The notes beneath the pieces are model-generated. The model was not told the origin of the DNA and searched no databases. It saw only the letters and a list, made by a program, of their open reading frames with translations. Of a stretch of 64,000 nucleotides of DNA, positions 58,885 to 64,000 are shown in pieces. Each line of letters starts with the position of its first letter. Positions within the stretch are counted from its first letter, which is position 1. The DNA lies in contig LR590464.1 in the NCBI GenBank assembly GCA_901472455.1, positions 3,348,001 to 3,412,000 of the forward strand, given 5' to 3'. A program made the position numbers and the translations under genes. The DNA is from Leclercia adecarboxylata. Lineage in GTDB: Bacteria > Pseudomonadota > Gammaproteobacteria > Enterobacterales > Enterobacteriaceae.

Positions 58885-60281
58885 TTAAATTTCCGGCGTC
58901 TTTTTATACCCTGTCAACATCAGCATCAGGCTCTCTTTCGAATCCGCCGGGCTGAACTCGTAGTGGTTGCCCTGTCGGTCGCCCCCGATGTACCAGGAGA
59001 TTTCCGTCTTTCCTGCGGCCAGCGCTTTACGCACCGCCTTGTCGACGTCCACCATCCGGTACTCACGCTTGTTGTTGAGATACAGTTTTGCATCGGAGCT
59101 GTAGTTGCAGGCAGGCCGTTGTTTCCAGCTGACGGTAGCCGGATCCCAGTCGTTGCTGGCCGGGTAGAAGAAGATTTGATCCGCGCCGTTGGCTTCGACT
59201 TTCCCGCCATAGATACGAATTTTGTACTTGAAGAGAGAGGGATCCTGGCCTGTCGGCAGCGGTGGGATCGTGAATTTGACCAGGCTCAGGGTCTCGCTAT
59301 TGTGGGTACGCCCCCCCGTTTTGCCAGTTATCCTGGACTAATAAGGTCTGCGCCGGGGCGCTCGCCGTCTCGCTGCTCACCCGGACGTTCGCCAGCGCCT
59401 TCGAATAGCCGTAAGGCACGTTGGTACCGCAATCCATGCCCTGATTCATGCACATCTCCGTCATAAAGCGGGCGCCCTCTTCGGTCCAGCCGTTCATAAA
59501 GTCGGCATGGGCGGTATAGAGGCTACCCCAGTGCTCCTCGCGCGCATCGCCATTCATGGTGGGGATCGAGCGACAGTTGCGCTTTCGCCGTATCCAGAGA
59601 GGTGATGCCGTGCAGCACCCAGGCCACGTTCATGTTTACCGTCGGGATCTTCACCGGGAAGCCGGAAGGACAATCCCCTTTCACATCGTAGGCGGCGTTA
59701 GCCATCCCGTGGTGCGGCTTGAGGTTAATGCCATCCCAGCAGTTAGGGAACTGAATGCCGATGTTGAACTGCACCGCATCTTTGGCTTTTCTCAGGCCAC
59801 AGACTTCACCGACTTTATTGGTGTAGCCTTTGCCGTTGGCGCATAAAAAGGTGATCCGGGAGTTGGGTTTAGTGCCGCGGTGATCGCCCGCCAGCAACGC
59901 CAGCCCGGCCGGGAACGGGCTGAGTGGGTACTGATCGACCTGCGAAGCCTGATAGTAGGTTTTCTGGTAGGCGGGCTTCACCACCGTCCCATCCGGCAGG
60001 CGCAGCGACGGTACCCAGTAGGCGGAGCTGTCGGCTTTGTTATCGCAGGTGGTGTCCGGTTGCTTACGCAGCGACGAAGAGGTGGAATGGGCATCCGTGC
60101 GGGTATTGCCAAAAAAGTCATGCCACATCGCCTGGTTGGCTTTGCCGAACATCATGATGGCATCATCGCCCAGGGTGTGGTTATACCCGCAGACAACATG
60201 CGCCTGCGGGGCGGCATGTGCATAAAGCGATGGCAGCAAAAGGGCGGATGCCAGCGCGGTATAAACTGTGGTCCTTTTCAT
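58885..60281 (-). CDS. Secreted DUF1996-type protein with DNRLRE-like C-terminus
   Basis: About 465 residues, absent from K-12 at this place. Signal peptide MKRTTVYTALASALLLPSLY ending HAAPQA. The central 260 residues resemble DUF1996: DDAIMMFGKANQAMWHDFFG, SAYWVPSLRLPDGTVVKP, FLCANGKGYTNKVGEVCGL, NIGIQFPNCWDGINLKPHHG and HADFMNGWTEEG. The last 150 residues look like a DNRLRE-type beta-sandwich: LSLVKFTIPPLPTG, FKYKIRIYGGKVEANGADQI, DWDPATVSWKQRPACNY. Frame breaks near 59548 and 59312. Both domain types occur in secreted proteins acting on polysaccharides or cell walls; function not known. Domain names are from memory of patterns and need a profile search. Confidence 0.75.
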
Positions 60282-60372
60282 AGAGATCTCCTGATAGAAA
60301 GGCCCACATTGGTAACAAAACGGCGTCCGCTCTCCGAATGATTTACGAAATGATTTTCCGCTGTAACGTGCT

Positions 60373-61555
60373 TTACAACGCTGCCGGACGCTTAAGCAGA
60401 TACCCCAGGGTTATCAGGCAGATAACGGCCCCCGTATAGAAAGTATATTCCGCGCCCCACGTTTCCCAGATGATGCCCGCTCCGAGGCTGGCAATCAGCA
60501 GCGCCACGCCGCTCACCATACTGAACAGGCCAAAGGCGGTTCCGCGCAGGTTGGCGGGAGCTGTTTTCGCAATCATCGCCGTCAGCAGCCCCTGCGTCAT
60601 TCCCATATGAATGCCCCACAGCGCCACGCCGACGATGATCCCCACCCAGTGGGTGCTCAAGGCCAGCACGATATCTGCCGCGATCAATACCACCAGCCCC
60701 CCTTGCAGCAGGCGGGTATGGCTCATGGCATCGGAGAGTTTACCGAAGGGATAGGCTGAAAAGGCGTACAGCAGGTTCATGGCGACCATCACCAGCGGGA
60801 TCAACGCCAGCGGGATACCGGATTGCTGGGCGCGCAGCACCAGAAATGCCTCGCTGAAGCGGGCCAGGGTAAAGACTGCCCCCAGGCCGACCACCCACCA
60901 GCAGCGGGCACCGAGGCGTTTCAGGTTCTCTTTTTTAATCGGATTGGTGCGTTTGTGGGCGACAGGAGAAGCGGGTTCATGCAGGCCAAAAAAGAGTAGC
61001 GCGACGGCAAGTACGCCAGGAATCACGGCGATCCAGAAAATGGTGCGGAAATCGTTATGCCACAACAGCATCATGCCGACCGCCAGCAGCGGGCCAAGAA
61101 ACGCGCCGAGGGTGTCCATCGACTGACGCAGCCCGTAGGCGGCACCCCGTAGTTCGGGTGGCGTTACGTCGGCCACCAGCGAATCACGCGGTGCGCCGCG
61201 GATCCCCTTCCCTACCCGGTCAATTAACCGTGCCCCGAGGATCATCCCCGACGAGGAGGCGAGCGCGAACAGCGGCTTGCTGGCCGCCCCAGCCCGTAGC
61301 CCAGCAGCGCCAGCCCTTTGCGTTTCCCCAGATAGTCGCTGATGGCACCGGAGAAAACCTTGATAATCAGCGCCGTGGCTTCCGCCAGCCCTTCGATCAG
61401 GCCAATGAAGATGACGCTGGCCCCCAGCGTGGTCACCATAAACAGCGGCAATAAGCTATGGATGATCTCCGAGGAGATGTCCATCAACATGCTGACGCCG
61501 CCAACGATCCAGACCCTTTGGGGATCTGGCGCAGCGTGGAAAACCGGGAGGCCAT
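60373..61555 (-). CDS. MFS transporter
   Basis: About 395 residues, 12 helices; substrate unknown. MLMDISSEIIHSLLPLFMVT, motif A FSGAISDYLGKRKGLAL, ILGARLIDRVGKGIRGAPRD, ELRGAAYGLRQSMDTLGAF and AFSAYPFGKLSDAMSH. The GKGIRGAPRD pattern is typical of a subgroup of DHA1-like exporters. Frame breaks near 61515 and 61287. ATG at 61555 (MASRFSTLRQIPK) has AGGAGCGGAGC upstream. 91 bases upstream of the DUF1996 gene on the same strand. Confidence 0.85.
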
Positions 61556-61649
61556 GCTCCGCTCCTGCTACCGGGAAAACCGTCATTTAACCCGAAAAAG
61601 TAGCAGAAGGGAATGTGAATCAATATCGTAAAAGCGAAGCGCGAAAAGC

Positions 61650-61911
61650 TTAGTGCTTATCGCTACCACCGAGGAAAAAGATCCCCAGCGGGATGGCCAG
61701 CAGAACGGTAAAGACCGTGCTGTAAACTAACACCATTGCCGATTGCAGAACGTACATGCTGGTGGTCCACGACGTCAGCGGAATGTTGTACTGCTCAACC
61801 ACACCGATGATCGTTACACGGCCTACCCCCATTACCGCGATGAGAAACACCGTCAGCAGTGCCAGCAGAAATTTTTTCCCCCGCTGGGGTGTTAAGTTTT
61901 TGGCGTACCAT
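61650..61911 (-). CDS. DUF2534-like small inner membrane protein
   Basis: 86 residues with two hydrophobic helices (FLLALLTVFLIAVMGVGRV and AMVLVYSTVFTVLLAIPLGI) joined by a short periplasmic part. ATG at 61911 with AAGGAAGAG upstream gives MVRQKLNTPAGKKFLL once an extra G near 61882 is removed; the product is then exactly 87 codons. The unrepaired frame would start at a TTG without a ribosome site. Resembles a DUF2534 family member known near ecotin in related genera. Divergent from eco. Confidence 0.75.
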
Positions 61912-62109
61912 GCGTCTCTTCCTTCACAGATGAATAACAATGATTGCCGCTCACCCTACCACGATCGTGCCTGCCGCACCAATCCAGAATTTAAAACCAC
62001 AACAAAGGCAAATTGTTAGTGATATAAACCAGATAAAAATAAAATAAAGGCAAAAAACACCACTTGTGATAGTGTAAGCAGGAACCGTTTGACATAAAAA
62101 GGAATGACT

Positions 62110-62601
62110 GTGAAAAACGCACCTAAAAGCATCGTCGCCCTTCTGGCGTTGGCCTGCGCCAGTGCCTATGCCGCCCCTGCCGCTCAACCCCTTGAGAAAA
62201 CGGCCCCGTATCCGCAGGCGGAGCACGGGATGAAGCGCCAGGTTATCGACCTGCCCGCCCAGAAAGATGAAGCGAATTACAAAGTAGAACTGCTGATCGG
62301 CCAGACGCTGGATGTGGACTGCAACCTGCATCGTCTGGGCGGCCAGTTAACCAGCAAGACGCTGGAAGGCTGGGGCTACGACTATTACGTCTTTAATAAG
62401 GTCACCTCGCCGGTCTCCACGATGATGGCCTGCCCGGAAGGGAAGAAAACCGCTAAATTTGTGACTGCGAATCTGGGTGAGCACAGTCTGCTGCGCTACA
62501 ACAGCAAGCTGCCGATTGTGATCTATACGCCGGACAACATCGAGGTGAAATACCGCGTCTGGCAGGCAGATGAGAAGATCGAAAACGCCGTCGCGCGTTA
62601 A
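62110..62601 (+). CDS. eco: Ecotin, periplasmic serine protease inhibitor
   Basis: Dimeric inhibitor of trypsin-like proteases, about 163 residues with signal peptide ([15 protein letters not shown]). Reactive site Met-Met in [33 protein letters not shown] and [18 protein letters not shown] are typical. The GTG at 62110 is chosen: AAAAGGA ends six bases before it, while the ATG at 62104 directly touches that sequence. Intact. Confidence 0.94.
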   Translation: MKNAPKSIVALLALACASAYAAPAAQPLEKTAPYPQAEHGMKRQVIDLPAQKDEANYKVELLIGQTLDVDCNLHRLGGQLTSKTLEGWGYDYYVFNKVTSPVSTMMACPEGKKTAKFVTANLGEHSLLRYNSKLPIVIYTPDNIEVKYRVWQADEKIENAVAR

Positions 62602-62602
62602 T

Positions 62603-62637
62603 AAAAAAGCCGGGTTATGTTAACCCGGCTTTTTTTA
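62603..62637. terminator. Bidirectional terminator eco/mqo
   Basis: AAGCCGGGTTA and TAACCCGGCTT pair over TGT (11 bp), with A-run before and seven T after. Confidence 0.93.
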
Positions 62638-62639
62638 CA

Positions 62640-64000
62640 TCAGAGTGCGATATCCGCGACCGGTTTGCTTTCCGGCTTAGAGGTCGCCTGCGGCTGAGCC
62701 TGAGGCGCCGCATCCGGGGCCTGCGGTTTTTCATACTTCAGCTGCAGAACGCGGCTGGTGTACTCCAGCTCCTGCTCGGTAGCATCGATGTTGCCGTTCA
62801 GCGCCGTACCGTAAGATGGAATGATCGTTTTCAGCTTCGCCTGCCACTCCGGGCTGGCGACTTTGTCTTTGAACACTTTTTCCATCAGATGCAGCATGAT
62901 CGGCGCGGCAGTGGATGCGCCCGGAGATGCACCCAGCAGCGCGGCTACGGTGCCTTCTTTATCGCTAACCACTTCGGTGCCCAGACGCAGCACGCCGCCT
63001 TTCTCCTCGTCACGCTTGATGATCTGCACGCGCTGACCCGCCTGCCACAGACGCCAGTCCGCTTGCTTCGCGTCCGGGTAGTACTCTTTTCAGCGCTTCA
63101 AAGCGATCGTCATCGGAGAGCATCACCTGGCTAATCAGGTATTTCACCAGATCGAAGTTATCCAGACCGACATCAACCATTGGCCCCACGTTCGAGGTGG
63201 TGGTAGAACTCAGCAGATCCCACAGCGAACCGTTCTTCAGGAACTTGGTCGAGAAGGTCGCAAACGGCCCGAACAGCACCACGCGCTTACCGTCGAGAAT
63301 ACGGGTGTCGATATGCGGCACTGACATCGGCGGTGCGCCCACGGAAGCCTGACCATATACCTTCGCCAGATGACGGTTCACCACGTCCGGGTTTTCAGAC
63401 ACCAGGAACTGACCCCCAACCGGGAAGCCCGCGTAGTTTTCCGCTTCCGGGATACCGGTCTCCTGCAGCAGCTTCAGCGCCGCGCCGCCGGCACCAATAA
63501 AGACGAACTTCGCCTTGATGACGTGCTCTTCATCATTGTGCTTGAGATCGGCAACGGTCACGCTCCAGGTGTTGTCTGCGTTACGCTTAAAGCCGCGCAC
63601 TTCGCTGTTCAGCGACAGAGTGAAGTTCTCTTTTTTCTGCAGAGAACCCACCAGCTGACGGGTAATTTCACCGTAGTTAACGTCGGTACCGATTTCGGTA
63701 CGGGTCGCGGCCACTTTCTGGTTCGGGTCGCGCCCTTCCATCACCAGCGGCGCCCCACTCCTTGATCTGAGCGTGATCTTCGGAGTATTTCATCCCACGG
63801 AACAGCGTGCTTTGCTGCAGGGCAGCATAACGGCCGCGCAGGAAGTTAACGTTATCGTCACCCCAGACAAAAACTCATGTGCGGCACAGTGTTAATAAAG
63901 CTGTGCGGATCATGCATTACGCCGCTGTTAACCTGGTGAGACCAGAACTGACGGGAGATCTGGAACGCTTCGTTGATCTCCACGGCTTTCTCAATGCTGA
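62640..64000 (-). CDS. mqo: Malate:quinone oxidoreductase, N-terminus outside window
   Basis: FAD enzyme of the inner membrane oxidising malate to oxaloacetate with quinone. Seen: [80 protein letters not shown] and [20 protein letters not shown]. The Pro/Ala/Gln-rich tail ends SKPVADIAL. Frame breaks near 63872, 63755 and 63090. Convergent with eco, as in E. coli. Confidence 0.96.

Overview
The window is a stretch of an Enterobacteriaceae chromosome. Gene content and order match the E. coli segment pbpG-yohC-yohD-yohF-mdtQ ... dusC ... yohJK-cdd-sanA-mglCAB-galS-yeiB-folE ... yeiG-cirA-lysP-yeiE-yeiH-nfo-(yeiI)-fruAKB-setB-yeiW-yeiP ... yeiQ-yeiR-lpxT-mepS-pdeN-yejABEF-yejG-bcr-rsuA-radD-rplY-yejK-yejL-yejM-proL ... 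eco-mqo, with similar but not identical proteins. Genes that K-12 lacks at these points suggest an Enterobacter/Lelliottia/Leclercia/Klebsiella-type relative rather than Escherichia. The genus cannot be fixed from the sequence alone.

A dominant property of this record is single-base insertions and deletions. More than half of the genes carry at least one, and yohF, mdtQ, bglB, uxuA-yeiQ-yeiR and pdeN carry several. They also hit housekeeping genes such as yejM (lapC/pbgA, essential in E. coli). In almost every case the family's sequence continues without loss in the neighbouring frame. I therefore read them as sequencing errors, give full gene extents, and mark approximate shift positions. 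The one gene that looks truly broken is yeiI, of which only an N-terminal remnant is left.

Layout. (1) 1-4650: pbpG, yohC, an unrecognised 88-residue membrane protein reconstructed across two indels, yohD, and the mdtQ-yohF pair. (2) 4757-9163: a complete beta-glucoside operon bglG-bglF-bglB with two BglG antitermination sites and a terminator, placed between mdtQ and dusC. (3) 9203-14349: dusC; a two-gene unit of a ParD-like antitoxin and a second methionine aminopeptidase; yohJK; cdd with CRP control; sanA. (4) 14393-19490: galactose transport mglBAC and its repressor galS, each with a CRP plus GalR/GalS operator module. (5) 19523-25661: yeiB-folE, an extra MFS transporter, yeiG and Fur-controlled cirA. 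(6) 25911-30890: lysP, divergent yeiE/yeiH, nfo and the yeiI remnant. (7) 30933-36575: the fruBKA operon under two perfect Cra palindromes, setB, yeiW. (8) 36739-42176: efpL(yeiP), divergent uxuA/yeiQ with an ExuR/UxuR-type operator, yeiR with a Zur-like operator, lpxT. (9) 42617-50528: mepS, pdeN, and the yejABEF peptide importer. (10) 50532-58808: yejG, bcr, rsuA, radD, rplY, yejK, yejL, yejM, tRNA-Pro(GGG). (11) 58885-64000: between the tRNA and the eco-mqo pair lie a secreted DUF1996-type protein with a DNRLRE-like C-terminus, an MFS transporter and a small DUF2534-like membrane protein.

No prophage, transposase, CRISPR array or rRNA was seen. The strongest leads for undescribed biology are the ParD-like/methionine aminopeptidase operon with its own operator-like repeat, the unrecognised 88-residue protein upstream of yohD, the DUF1996/DNRLRE protein beside tRNA-Pro, and the Zur-type operator in front of the YeiR GTPase.
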